Assembly: GCA_949752795.1 (NCBI GenBank)
Contig: OX457074.1
Coordinates: 3,733,527-3,797,526 of the forward strand
Source: Hyperoodon ampullatus
Taxonomy: Eukaryota; Chordata; Mammalia; Artiodactyla; Ziphiidae
DNA: 64,000 nucleotides
Direction of reading: 5' to 3'
This document shows positions 11,745-23,774 of this stretch, piece by piece. Each line of letters opens with the position of its first letter. Within the stretch, counting starts at the first letter, position 1. The notes below the pieces were generated by a model. The model did not search any database. It was not told the DNA's origin and was given only the letters and a program-made list of their open reading frames with translations. Both the position numbers and the translations under genes were made by a program.

Positions 11745-14700
11745 ACACAACTCCAGTCTGAGCAAGAAACATCATTCTTGTTTAAGAAGACTTTACTGTT
11801 TCATCAGAAAATGTTCATTAAAATGCTGCTTTTTAAAAATCAGATTGCTGGTTATGTTTTATAAAGATGACAGTCACTTTTGAAGAGCACAGATACCCCA
11901 GAAATTCAAGAGGGGCAATTGCTCCAGTCAAGTTGAGGAGGAAGATACCCACTATCTTCCAGGCTTCTACCATTTTAGATTCCACAATTTTGGAGCTGCT
12001 AAGAGTCCCTCAGGCAGATTGCTTCCCAAGCATAAAACTGCTGCCCAGGAATGAAGGAAATTCAGAAGGTCAGTCCTTCCCCAGGTACCCAACTTCTGTA
12101 AGTAAAAGGGTTGCCTTGTTTCTACAACCTCTGACTAAGCAAGGACTTGTATTGAGTAACTACTCCCGGAAATCTCTTGTTCCCATCGTGTGTGATTATG
12201 GTCCAGGTTCCAGACCTATGAACAAATGGAAAGAACCCATGCAGCATTTTAGAGGTTCTAGAACAAAGAGCAGAAGCCACTGACACTATTCAGCTCTTCT
12301 GTTTGTTTGTAACAAGTATAATTTTTAGCTAATTACTTGAGCCATTTTCCCTGTGAAAGTATCTTCTTCTAAGTGGATCTTCATGCTTTTTGCTAAGCAG
12401 TTTGGTCATTTCTTAGTCTGACCAAGCCCTTCTTCGAGGTTCCCAAGTTCCTTTGCTGCACTATGATACTGCACTGTATCATCAGCAGAGTCTTCCGTTT
12501 TCTTCCCCCCACCTACTTCTAAATGTTTGCTGAAATGAACCCTTAACAGGAAGTAAACTTGCCTGGCATGGTCCAGCTGTGTGTGAGGCTTGAGTGAGAG
12601 GTATTTATGACCTGACAGGAAGATAAAGATAAAGATAAAGATGAAGCTGACTTGGTGGCTGTTAGCAAGGGGAGAAGGAAATGTTTATGACCCCATCTGC
12701 TGGTGTTTCAATAGGATGGAACTGCCTTTATGGCGTCAATCTCCCCTGTGACTTCCTTCCATTTGGGGAGTGGTATCTTATTTCAAGATGTTCCCACCGA
12801 ACACACTGTTGTCCCCTTTGTTTAGGGGCATGGGAGGAAGGAAGGACTTTGTGACTGGAATGTGGGGATGGGGTGGTATTTATGGTTATGACTCAAGCTA
12901 GAGAAAAGGCTTCATTGGGGTTGATTGTATAGGTCCAGAAAGCTGCCATGCATCCTGCTACTTCCTAAGCATTACCCAAACTGAAAGCAGAACCATATTA
13001 GCTCTGGTCATTATCAGGCATTAAGGCTAAGCATTTTCTAACACTATTCTAATGAAAATTAATGTAGCTTGATTTTCTTGCCCACTGGGGGGGAAAAATA
13101 ACTTTTATTTTGTTAGTTCCTTGTTTCTTGTCTTTTCTTTAACTTCTCTTATTTTCCTTCTCCTCAATGTCTTTTCTTTCTTTTCCTCGGAGGAGGAGAC
13201 ACTTAAGACCAACAGGTGCAAAGTCTGCTCAGTTCAATATCTATGTACATGTAGCAAAAGCAGTATGAAATGATCCCTTTCTTAAAACTAGCCCAGGTTA
13301 AGAGAGCCTGCAGTAGGTTGATATTCCTTTGTGAGGGAATGCATTTCTAAAGTGCCAAAAATATGGGAGAATATTCTTACAATATAATACTTGTGCATCA
13401 CTGAAACTGGTGTTTTTATATATATTGATGGTATTCATTTTACAGCAAAATAATTATTTATTCCTCAGTTTTATTCATACTTCCCCCAGGCCCATTAGTA
13501 CAGATTAAATTTTATGTTAAATTGCTCAAATAATCAGCACAATGTATGTAAATCAAGGTTGGCACTATTTGTGTGAATATATGTAGACATATTCAACATA
13601 GTCTTTTTTTTTCTTTGGAAAAACAAGGTTTCTTTCCTTTTTAATGCTACAATCCTATTTCTAAAAGATGAATTGTTTACCAAATTACACACACACAAAG
13701 CTCAAAATTACCAAAGGAATGACTTTGTTATTGCCACTGGGTTTGTCATTTAAAGAACAGAATGAAGAATTTTTGTTTTGGGGTGAATCACCCAATGATG
13801 AGCTTATGTATCTCCTTAAGGTCCTATCTTCGTTTTCACTGGTTGGGAGGAGTGGGGGAGAAGATGGCTTGCTCAAGCATTTTTCCTCAGAGAATTCCAT
13901 AGTAATATTTTCTTAATGGGAGAGTCCTGTAGTTAAGTTGGGCAAATTAGTTATAATCTTTGTACCTGATTACCTAAAGACTGAAGGTAATAGTGTGTGA
14001 CAAGTTATATTTTACATCATAGCCCAGGTATAGTCAATTCACAAAGTAGAAATATTCTGGTGGCAATGTCCCTTCAAGGGATTAGAGCTGTCACTGAAAT
14101 AAAACCTCATATAAACACCAAATATCATAAAGCCAAGATTTGATCCTTGATTTTTACAGAAGTTCCTCCACAAAACATTCTATCATTCCTTCTACAGTAC
14201 AGGCCCAGATCTTAGCATGTTCAGTAGACCAGCAAGTCGCAACCATATTTATTCTGTGTGATCCCTGAGAATAATTTGATAGGAGATCCTATCACACCTG
14301 CAATTTTCTGAGACCTTCTTTTGCGCTACAAGTTACCAGGTGGCATTCTTATTAGCAAAGGTTTAAACCACACCATCAAATGGTTCAAACCACATAACCT
14401 CTTGTCTTAGGAGTTAAGCTAGCTTCTAACCTTCCCTTGCAGTGGTTAACTCCACTGAGAAGCTTTCTATCAGCAATAATAGCTCCAAGGTAGGAAATAA
14501 AAAATGGAGAGTGTTTAAATTGTTAATGGGTTTCATGTTCTTGTCACTGTTGGGGGTTTGTTCCCTTTTATAAACTCATAGTTTTTGGTTGACGTTGCTT
14601 TTATGCGAGCCATCAGCCAGTTGGTGATGGTGTTTCTGTGTTAGACCATTACTGCCGGATTGTATTTGCAGTAAAGAAGGAGAATGGAGGCTGTAAATCT

Positions 14701-17249
14701 GCAACTGGAGATTTAGGGCTCTGTTCCTCTGCAGTTTAGGCCCATGTGCTGGGGAGTCCATTCTCCTCCGGCAGAATTATACCCTCCAAACATGCCTTCC
14801 CAGGCACTGATCGACGACGTTCATTCCCTGGGCTACCAAGGCACTTAATACGGCTAATTCAGTTAAAGAAGCCTGAGGGGTGCGGTGGGTGAGCCGCTCT
14901 CCCTGCTGGAAGCCAGACGCCGAGCAGGTTAGCGACACTGCTCTATCCCTTCCCCCACGCGAAGCTGTGAGGTGCTGTTACTGCAAACACGGAGAAAAAT
15001 AAGAAGAAAATGCTTTTAATGTTGAACTCTTTCCTCCTTTAAGCAGGAAATGCTGCTTTACCCAACCTCATTAACGCCTTTAGTACTAAGCCCATTATCA
15101 AGAATGTTCAGGAAACACATTCTTGGAGAATTCAGGATGTGTCAGGGGACTGGATATCTTGACATCATTTTACAAAGCTACCACCAGAGTACGGGAAGCA
15201 GGAGAGTGTGTGCTTTGGGGACAGGTGACTAGAAAGTAGAAAAAAATTTCCCACCCTGACCCAGCCAGTTGGTTTTGAATCTAAGCAGTTTAGAACATAA
15301 TATCTCTTACTGCTGGATTCAGAAATACTTTGGAAAGACATCAATATTAAACATGTTTAGAATGGCTTTATTAATCAGGTATCATTTCTACTACTAGATG
15401 TTTTGCAGCAAAAAGAATATTAAAATATTTCCTTGGCTGGCAAAAGTTGTAGGCATGATTTTAGATGTGTTTTGTTTTGCTTTGTTTGGCCTTCCCCAAA
15501 GAGAAAGAATGTTAAATATAGACTCATCCACAGGATCCCTCTGAGGCATGTGGGTCTGCTTTCTGTGTCAGCTGTGGCACAAATGTGCATGATTTAACCA
15601 TACAACTATTGAACCAGCATTGGCCTATTAAGACTTCAGATAATCTGTTCATGAGCTGTCAGCCCAAATTGAGCTTGAAGCCTGCTGTAAAAGATCTAAT
15701 TTTCATAATTATCCAGAACCTTCACACCCTCCTTCCCTTCAGTACCACCCACCTCTACACATGCACACGGAGGAGTAAACACATACATACGGACACAGAG
15801 GCACAGAGCAGTACTGTCCCTGGAGATTCATCAGGCCTCTTGCCTGAAAATGCACTGAGTTCATCCAGGGGTCAGGCCTGGCTTTGACTTCCTGTTTGAG
15901 GAGCCCCATGTGTAGTGTTCCAGCATCGCTAGAGGCTAGTGATGACTAAGTAACCTTTCACACTATAGCCTCCCACCAAGAAACAAGGTCCCTTATGATT
16001 CTGGACCTGAGTGATTAGGGCACAACAAATACCTTTTTAATATGTCAGGTGGAATTAACGCCTATAGAAATAGCACTTCACTGTCTCATGGCCTTACATT
16101 CATATGAAGAGGAGAGAGCTGTTGTCTTTGAGGATGAAGAATTTTAAAGGCAACCTGATGTGGTCTCAGAGTACACCAGGGACTTCGATCATTTAGCTGT
16201 TGCTTAAGACTACCTTTGAGTAGTCTTTGACCCTGGTTTCCAAAGGAAATCATCATACTCGTATGGAGTTCAGCTGGTAATATCCCTCTAGGTGACCTGG
16301 CCCGAAATGTGGACCAGGAGGAACAGGCAGCACGTTAAGGCTTAACCCTTTGCAGCACTGGAGATAAAAGAGTACGCACTCCAAGGATTCGGTCATGCTA
16401 ATGTCCCTCCAGTAATTCCACTGGAGCTACACTGCACAATAAACCATTCGGTCTCTGGACATGTATTACCCATGTGTTAGGAGTGGACAGGCAGCACTTT
16501 ATTAGATTCTTCTCCTACAGCCTCAGGTTTCTGAGGCAGCTGAAGCTTAAATTCCTTGTCTTAACATGGGACAACTGTATTTCTACACTGGTTGTCAATC
16601 GTCTTTGCCCTCAGAGGGCATTTGCTGCAACTCAGGGTTCTACAGTTAGAATAAAGGGAGTTATTTCCTGTCTTCACTACTTTTTGCCTTTTTTTTTTTT
16701 TTTTTTTTTTATCATGAGTAGAGACTGAGTACATTACTCAAACCTTGGCTTTTCCCTGAAGTCTGTTGTTTACAGAGAGACATTTGGGTCCCTGGGGCTC
16801 ACTCCCATAAAACCTTATTATCATATATTTCAAGGCATAAACTTCAGTTGTCAGCTCAGGAGCACAGTTTTTAAAGCCCTGGCTGCTCTTGTTTTTCTTC
16901 TGCTTCCCTCTGGTTTATTTTTCTTTCAGCTTTGCCTTTTCTTCCCTCTTCCTCATCTCAAGCAATGCTCAGTTTCAAGCTGGCTCGCTTCTTATTCCAC
17001 TAATTAGACAAGAAGTCCAGAGAGGCCATTATTAGATTCTGAGAATCTTTATCAGAGCCCATTATGGCCTTAACTACTGCACAAACATTTTACTAACTGA
17101 ACCCATGAAAACTTCAGCTGATCCATCCTTGGTCTTTAGCATCTACCTTCTTTTGTACCTACAGAGTTATGTTTCTGATGATAGAGATTCTCAACAGCTT
17201 ATTTTTCTTTGTATTAATTTTCCTAGAGGCAGCAATTCAGGTTCATTTG

Positions 17250-17281
<32 letters not shown>

Positions 17282-18593
17282 TTCATTCTAATTACTGGTG
17301 GTGGTGGTGGAGGGGGTCCGAGAAGCCTGCTTTTTCTTGGTGGGGTATGTGTGAGTGTGTGTAAATGTCATATGCATTAATGTCACCAGTGAGTAGGATT
17401 CATGGTTGCCTGTTTTTCTCTCATTGTCTTTACAGCACCAGGAATTATTTGTATGGACCAATGGTCTCCCTTTTCTTTAAATGGAAGAATAATCCTGCAT
17501 TATAATATAGTAACTGCAAAAGAAAGCTCTTTTTCTGTTTCATTCTTTTCTTTCTTAATTCACTCACTGTCTAGTGAGTTTCTGATTGACTCACAGACCA
17601 ATTAAAGTAAAATTTAATGGAAGAATAGATTAACTCCCTGAGGTTTCCCTACCATCCATCACATTTTTATAGCAGGAGCTGTGAGGAAGCTCATAACTTC
17701 ATGCTGTGAATGTGATAATAAAGAGGGCACGGAGAGGATTCCGATTTACTACCGAGCTGATGTTCGCCAGGACAGAATTTACTGCCCAATCCCCTTCCCC
17801 TTTTTATTCAGGAGGAGGTCACTAGATCTGCCCTCAGCCCAGGTCTGAGATACTGAAGGGCAGATTGTCAGGTCGAGATTCTTTCCCTTTAATTGGGGTG
17901 GCGTGAGGAGAGAATGTGATTTTCATCGTCCACAGATGGATATTGTGTTAAGGAATATCCATCCTTAGGAAGCTGTTGTCACAAGTGTTCCTGTCTTTAA
18001 AGGGTGCACTTGATTTGTTACTATTTACTCTCATAGGAATTCAGAAGTAATATCAGGTATTTCTGCTTCCGAGTCACTGAGCATTGTCTTTTATCTACAG
18101 GCTTTTCTGGGTAACTAAAGATACCTCTTTCTACATCTTTGTAGACAACATTAATAATGTCTGTCTGAGCATCTTTCATTTGAGGATCTCAAAGCACTTT
18201 TTGATCATTATTTTAGTCTTTCTAATAGGTCCCAAAAAACCTTCCAAACAATTTACAATTTATTAATGTTTCTCTGACTCATCTTAACAATGAAGTATGA
18301 CGGCGCTCACAATATAAGAGTAGTCATGTGACACAGCTCCACACCCATGCCTGGGATTAATTTTGTACATTTACTAAAATTTTTACTTCATGTAGCAAAA
18401 TTTTTTTTGGCCTTGAGTATTTAAACCTCTGTCAAATTTCATGACTATATTAGACAATCTTTTATATTCTTTTTCAGAAGCTTGGTAAGATAGAATCAAT
18501 ATATTAAAATCATGCTTATCTGATTGTCCTTGAAATCAAAACATGTCTGAACTGAACTTACTGTGTCTCCCCTTACCAACCTGCTCTTCTTTT
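11745..18593. other. 6.8 kb of unique noncoding sequence
   Basis: No recognisable exon, RNA gene or young transposon. The largest open frame is 138 codons at 11867-12283 on the + strand. It has no domain I recognise and is treated as chance. An AAGATA-type short tandem run lies at about 12619-12646, poly(T) at about 16689-16710, and a (CT)n run at 17252-17283 followed by a GGT run near 17297-17312. Function cannot be judged without conservation data. Confidence 0.55.
17252..17283. repeat. (CT)n microsatellite with adjacent GGT run
   Basis: CT/TC units with one interruption, followed about 15 bp later by a short (GGT)n tract. Confidence 0.85.
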
Positions 18594-18608
18594 TGTATAA
18601 AAAATCTT

Positions 18609-18921
18609 TTCTTTTTTTTAAATGTTGAGCCTTCTTTTAATTTATTTATTTCTATTTTTGGCTGTGTTGGGTCTTCGTTTCTGTACGAGGGCTTTCTCTA
18701 GTTGTGGCAAGCGGGAGCCACTCTTCATCGCGGTGCGCGGGCCTCTCACTGTCGCGGCCTCTCTTGTTGCGGAGCACAGGCTCCAGACGCGCAGGCTCAG
18801 TAGTTGTGGCTCACGGGCCCAGCTGCTCCGCGGCACGTGGGATCTTCCCAGACCAGGGCTCGAACCCGTGTCCCCTGCATTAGCAGGCAGATTCTCAACC
18901 ACTGCGCCACCAGGGAAGCCC
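18609..18921 (-). mobile_element. CHR-type SINE, long form
   Basis: Reversed long-form SINE: poly(T), then a 16-nt non-SINE segment (about 18620-18635), then the (TTTA)n tail complement, GGCTGTGTTGGGTCTTCGTT, and the body ending CCACCAGGGAAGCCC. A perfect 15-bp TSD, TGTATAAAAAATCTT, lies at 18594-18608 and 18922-18936. Confidence 0.94.
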
Positions 18922-18936
18922 TGTATAAAAAATCTT

Positions 18937-19684
18937 AAGCAGGAGGGTCCATCCTTCAAAGGGTTGTAGGTTGGAAACTTGGGAATCATCCTAGATTCTC
19001 TCTCTCCTGCACACCCAATATCTCATTGGTTACCAAGGCCCACTGGGTCTACCTCTTCGATGTCTCTTGAAACCATCCCATTCTCTTGCCTTAGTCTTCC
19101 TTCAAGTTTCTCATCATCTCTTTGTTGGACAGTTAGGATCACCTTCCAGCTAATCTCCCTGTCTTCACTCTCATCTTTCCCCCTCCAATCCATCCTCAAC
19201 GCTAATAAAAGAATTATCCCTCTAAATGCACATTTTATAATTTTTTGCTAAAAATACTTAAATGACTGCCCATTGCTTACAGGACAGATTTAAATCTTGT
19301 AGCATGACCTACACAACCTTTCGTAAGGCAGCATAGCTTCATAGCTTAGAGCAGTGATTTCCTAGATTTGGAGAAGTGTCACGGGATTGCCAGTTTTTAA
19401 CTCTGAAAAGAATATTTTTTAAAAAACTCTCAACTTCTATCAACATAATTTCACAAAAGAAATATTTTGAAGTCAGAAAATAGGAAGAACACAAACTCAA
19501 AATAATTGAAAAGCTTTCTAACTTTATGGGAAAAAAATCATTTTATAGTTCTTCTTTTTCTCATTTTACTGTAGTCCTGAAAACTCTATGATGTCCTCTT
19601 ATTGTATTTGGGAACCTGGAGTGGTTGAGTCATAGCAAACGTCTTTTTAATGTCTAAGGTAGAACTGTTACTGGTTAAGTAGAT
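18937..19684. other. Noncoding DNA with a probable old LINE relic
   Basis: 18985-19340 contains CCCATTGCTTACAGGACAGA and GTAGCATGACCTACACAACC, wording seen in old L2-like repeats. The family is uncertain. 19340-19684 shows nothing recognisable. Confidence 0.4.
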
Positions 19685-20177
19685 GGTCTCTGGAGTCAGA
19701 GCTGAATTTGAAGCCCAGCATCACGACTTCATAGCTGTGTGATCATGGGCGGGTTGCCTATCCTCACTGAATTCAATTTCCTTTATCTGTACAATAGGGA
19801 TAATAATAGTACCTCTTATAGTACTAACAACCTCTTAGTGTTGTTTTGAAGATTACATGATAAGATACATATAAAGCGGGCTTCCCTGGTGGCGCAGTGT
19901 TTGAGAATCTGCCTGCCAATGCAGGGGACACGGGTTCAAGCCCTGGTCTGGGAAGATCCCACATGCCGCGGAGCAACTGGGCCCGTGAGCCACATCTACT
20001 GAGCCTGCACGTCTGGAGCCTGTGCTCCGCAACAAGAGAGGCTACGATAGTGAGAGCCCCGCGCACCGCGATGAAGAGTGGCTTCCACTTGCCACAACTA
20101 GAGAAAGCCCTCGCACAGAAACAAAGACCCAACACAGCAAAAATAAATTAATTAATAAACTCCTACCCCCAACATCT

Positions 20178-20210
<33 letters not shown>

Positions 20211-20275
20211 TACATATAAAGTGCTTGGCCCAGTGTCTGGCACATAGTAAGTACTCTGGCAGTAGGAGGTATTAC
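19685..20275 (+). mobile_element. MIR SINE split by a CHR SINE
   Basis: The MIR core runs through ATAGCTGTGTGATCATGGGC, TATCTGTACAATAGGGATAA and GAAGATTACATGATAAGATA. It resumes after the inserted SINE with TGCTTGGCCCAGTGTCTGGC and ACATAGTAAGTACTC. The two halves join in register across the insertion. Confidence 0.75.
19877..20206 (+). mobile_element. CHR-type SINE, long form, with a short extra 3' segment
   Basis: Full long-form SINE to an (AATTAATAAA) tail near 20158, then about 24 nt of non-SINE DNA (CTCCTACCCCCAACATCTTC), then a poly(A) of about 25 nt. A perfect 15-bp TSD, AAGATACATATAAAG, lies at 19862-19876 and 20207-20221. It is inserted in an old MIR. Confidence 0.94.
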
Positions 20276-20284
20276 CATGACGAC

Positions 20285-20960
20285 CTCCTGGCCTCATCTC
20301 CTCTCACTCCCCTATAAGCACCCTGTGACTCCAGGTACACTAAAATGTACCCAAGTGGTCCCCTGGACCAACACATACCTGCATACCTTGGCATGTGCTT
20401 TCCTCCTTGCCTAGAATCCTGCTCCTTCCACTTGGATAGCTGGTGGATTCCTACTCTTCCTTCAACATTCAACTCAAGCTTCACAGTCTCAGCATCCCTT
20501 CTTGTCCCTCCTCCTCCACTGACAAACTGTCTTCCACGGTCCCATAGCATTTTACAGATTGCTAAGCTCACGCCAAGGACTAGTTAAATTTCTTTATTTA
20601 ATCTCAATTAGTGATTAAATACTTAATACTACAGATAAATTTATACTTGAGGTTTTATCACTTTTTATCCATTCATTCAATGAATATTTATTGAGAACCT
20701 GCTATGATGCATAGACCTCTGCACAGGGTATATTCCAATAACAATAGTGCAACGTTCAAGATTTGGGAAGACTTAGTTACTCCCTCTGTGATTCCATGGA
20801 ATCTGGTACAAATGATAATTAATACAAATGATCATTTGTATGATAACTATTTGTTTACAGTCTGTCCCCTTCCTCTCTAGACGGAGTTCCCTGAGGGCAG
20901 TTATCTTACTTATTTTGGCTTTCCAGTACCTAAAACTTTGAAGGTGCTTAGGGTATATTT
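20285..20960 (+). mobile_element. Old L2-like fragments
   Basis: 20285-20600 resembles the L2 3' region (CCTTCAACATTCAACTCAAG, CTTCCACGGTCCCATAGCAT). 20660-20700 and 20880-20960 give further L2-like phrases (GAGTTCCCTGAGGGCAGTTA). The strand and exact family are from memory. Confidence 0.45.
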
Positions 20961-21086
20961 ATTGAATACATGAAGGGATATCAGGAAGCATTCTCAACTT
21001 GTTAACTCTATGGTTGATTGTATTGTCCCTGACTTTGAAAGGACACCATCATCCTATGCCAATGTAACTATTAAAAAAAGGCTGAA

Positions 21087-21290
21087 GGGCTTCCCCAGTG
21101 GCGCAGTGGTTGAGAGTCTGCCTGCCAATGCAGGGGACCCAGGTTCTTGCCCCAGTCTGGGAAGATCCCATATGCCGCGGAGCATCTAGGCCCATGAGCC
21201 ATGGCCGCTGAGCCTGCGTGTCCGGAGCCTGTGCTCCGCAACGGGAGAGGCCACAACAGGTGAGAGGCCCGCGTACTGCAAAAAAAAAAA
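21087..21290 (+). mobile_element. CHR-type SINE, short form
   Basis: GGCTTCCCCAGTGGCGCAGTGG head to CCCGCGTACTGC and a short poly(A). The TSD is imperfect (AAAAAAGGCTGAA against AAAAAAGGTTGAA, about 21074-21086 and 21287-21299), so this copy is somewhat older. Confidence 0.9.
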
Positions 21291-21299
21291 AAGGTTGAA

Positions 21300-22225
21300 C
21301 ATCTTTTCTGGTGGGCCCACATGAATTTTATTCTTCAAACTGTGTCTGCAGCTCCATCCAAAAGCCTGGGATGGTTCCCTCTTAAATCAGTGGATCATCC
21401 TAAGCTATTTCTCAAAAAAAAAAAAAAAAAGAGGAAGGAAGTGTGGTCCCTTGAGCTATATACCAGACTGTTGTAAGAAAGACAGATCTTCTAGTATGTT
21501 CTAGTGTGTTTTACTTCTGGTCCAAGTACACATGAGACTTGCCTCTGGGTGATGTTATTTTGGGAATGGAATATCATTTTACTCTTGCAAAGAATGTGCT
21601 CTCAGTGCTATGAGTTGGATCTGGGAGGTGAACACCAACATTCCCAGCCATCTTTAGTTTTGCTTCACTACTAAATGCTGTGCCTCATGGGCAATTTAAC
21701 ATCTCTGTTGTCCCAATTTAACACATTGCACAGTAGCATCTTGGGTATTCTGCTGTTGTTACCTCGGCACAGGGTAAAATGACTGCATTCTGCATTCCAG
21801 AATTTTGTTTAGTTGATCTTGTTCTGCAGTTTGCTACTAAATGAAGTCTATTAGTGACATTGATGAACTCACTAGAAGACTGAAAGCTAACTTTTGAGAC
21901 TGTTCAAACTTCATAGTTACGTGGCAAGTTAGGACAGTCCACTACCTTTAGACCTTCAGCTGTCATGATGCTTGGTGCTCCTTGGTCACACATACTGTGA
22001 TACTTCCTGAGTATATACATTTTTGCTTTGCTCATTTCTCAGTTCCTTTGTAAATCTACGCCACCTCCCTAGCTTCATCTCCCTTTGCTGCTCGTTCTCC
22101 CTTTTATATATCAACGATACCAGATATTCCCCACTTTTTACTTCTCTTTTTTTCCGTAGATTGTTCCTTTATTCTTAGAGAAATCCTATTCATCATTCTA
22201 AACCCAGTTCAGTCTTTGTCTACTC
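21300..22225. other. Unique noncoding sequence
   Basis: No gene seen. A pure A run at about 21414-21430 has no SINE or LINE body attached that I can recognise. Confidence 0.5.
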
Positions 22226-22254
22226 TGTGAATTACACACACACACACACACACA
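22226..22254. repeat. (CA)n microsatellite
   Basis: About 14 CA units directly upstream of a MIR relic. Confidence 0.9.
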
Positions 22255-22264
22255 TAGAGAAAAA

Positions 22265-22497
22265 CTAACATTTCTTGAACTCCTGCTAGGAAACTCATAC
22301 CAAGTACTATATTTGAAACTTTTATAAATCTTACCTTGCTTAAACCTCAGAAGGCATTTCAAAGTAGATGTTATCTCCATTCTCAAAACATAAAACCAGG
22401 CTAAAACTAGTTAAAATATTTTCCCAAGCTTTATGGCAAACAATGGACAGATCTAGGATTTAAGCCAAGGTCCACATGATTTCAAAACTGATACATG
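22265..22497 (+). mobile_element. MIR relic hosting the L1 insertion
   Basis: Diverged MIR text (CTTAAACCTCAGAAGGCATT, AGATGTTATCTCCATTCTCA, ATCTAGGATTTAAGCCAAGG). It is broken by the L1 insertion and resumes for a short distance after 29817. Confidence 0.6.
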
Positions 22498-22508
22498 AAA
22501 TGTCGAGG

Positions 22509-22518
22509 AAGATGGCGG
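22509..22518 (+). promoter_or_regulatory. YY1-like site at the L1 5' end
   Basis: AAGATGGCGG, the reverse complement of the YY1 core CCGCCATCTT, lies 12 bp from the element start, as in human L1. Confidence 0.7.
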
Positions 22519-23381
22519 AAGAGTAAGACGCGGAGATCACCTTCCTCCCCACAGATACATCAGAAATTCATCTACACGTGGAACAACTCCAACAGAACAC
22601 CTACTGAACGCTGACAGAAGACCTCAGACCCCCCCAAAAGGCAAGAAACTCCCCACATACCTGGGTAGGTCAAAAGAAAAAAAGAATAAACAGAGACAAT
22701 AGGATATGGACGGGACCTGCACCAGTGGGAGGGAGCCGTGAAGGAGGGAAGGTTTCTACACACTACAAGCCCCTTCGAGGGCGGAGACTGCAGGTGGTGG
22801 AGGGGGAAAGCTTCGGAGTAGCGGAGGAGAGCACAGCAACAGGGGTGTGGAGGGCAAAGCAGAGAGATTTTGGCACAGAGGATCGGTGCCCTCAGGCACA
22901 CACCAGCCCGAGAGACTTGTCTGCTCGGCCGCCAGGGCGGGCGGGGCTGGGAGCTGAGGCTCGGGTATCGGCTTTCAGTCGGAGCGCAGGGAGAGGTCTG
23001 GGGCTGGCGGCAGGAAGAGAGCCTGAAGGGGTTAGTGCTAGCCCGGAGGGAGTCCGGGGAAAGGGTCTGGAGCTACCGGAGAGGCAAGAGACTTTTTTCC
23101 CTTTTGTTGCCTGGTGCGCGAGGAGAGGGCATTCCCCTCCCTCCCCTCTGCCTGAGTGAGCCAGAGCCCCCGAATCAGCGGCTCCTTTAAACCCGTCCTG
23201 TCTGAGCGAAGAACGGACGCCCTCCGGCGACCTACGCGCAGAGGCGGGGCCAGGTCTAAGGCTGAGACCCGGGAGCTGTGAGAGCAGAGACAGGGAAATC
23301 TCTCTGTGCAGCCTCCGAGGCAGCGGATTAAAGCTCCACAGTCCATTTGATGTGCCCTGCGTCTGTGGAGTGCATGAATGG

Positions 23382-23605
23382 ACAGCGAATCATCCCAAAT
23401 TGAGGAAGTGGACCTTGAGGACAAGATTTAAGACTTTCCCCCCCTTTTTTTCCTCTTTTTACAACGAATTATCTCAAATTAAGGAGGTGGACTTAGCAAG
23501 ATTTCAGACTTTTCGCCCTTTTCCTCTTTTTACAACGAATTATCCCAAATCGAGGAGGTGGACTTGGAGAGCAAGATTTTTGATTTTTCCCCCTGCTCTC
23601 TTTTT
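23382..23605 (+). repeat. Three tandem 71-79-bp repeats in the L1 5' UTR
   Basis: Units start at 23382, 23461 and 23532. Each opens with ACA(G/A)CGAAT(C/T)ATC, followed by CAAAT and a GAGG-(A/T)GTGGAC phrase. Each then runs through CAAGATTT to a T/C-rich end. Units 2 and 3 are closest to each other. Confidence 0.9.
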
Positions 23606-23774
23606 GTGAATGTGTATGTGTAATCTTCTGTGTAAGATTCTCTCTGTATAGCTTTGCTTCCACCATATGTCCCAGGGTTCTTTCGGTCCGTGTTTTTTTT
23701 CAATAATTACTTTTTAATTTTAATAACGCTACTATATTTCATACTTTATTCTATTGTACTTTACCTGCTCTTTC

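Noticed and set aside
16689..16710. Poly(T) run as the tail of a SINE
   Set aside because: No SINE body or TSD on either side.
22725..23159. 144-codon sense frame in the L1 5' UTR
   Set aside because: GC-rich, stop-poor DNA gives such frames by chance. There is no recognised family.
23038..23424. 128-codon antisense frame in the L1 5' UTR, as a possible ORF0-like gene
   Set aside because: ORF0 is described from primates. Position alone is not evidence, and no homology or antisense promoter was seen.
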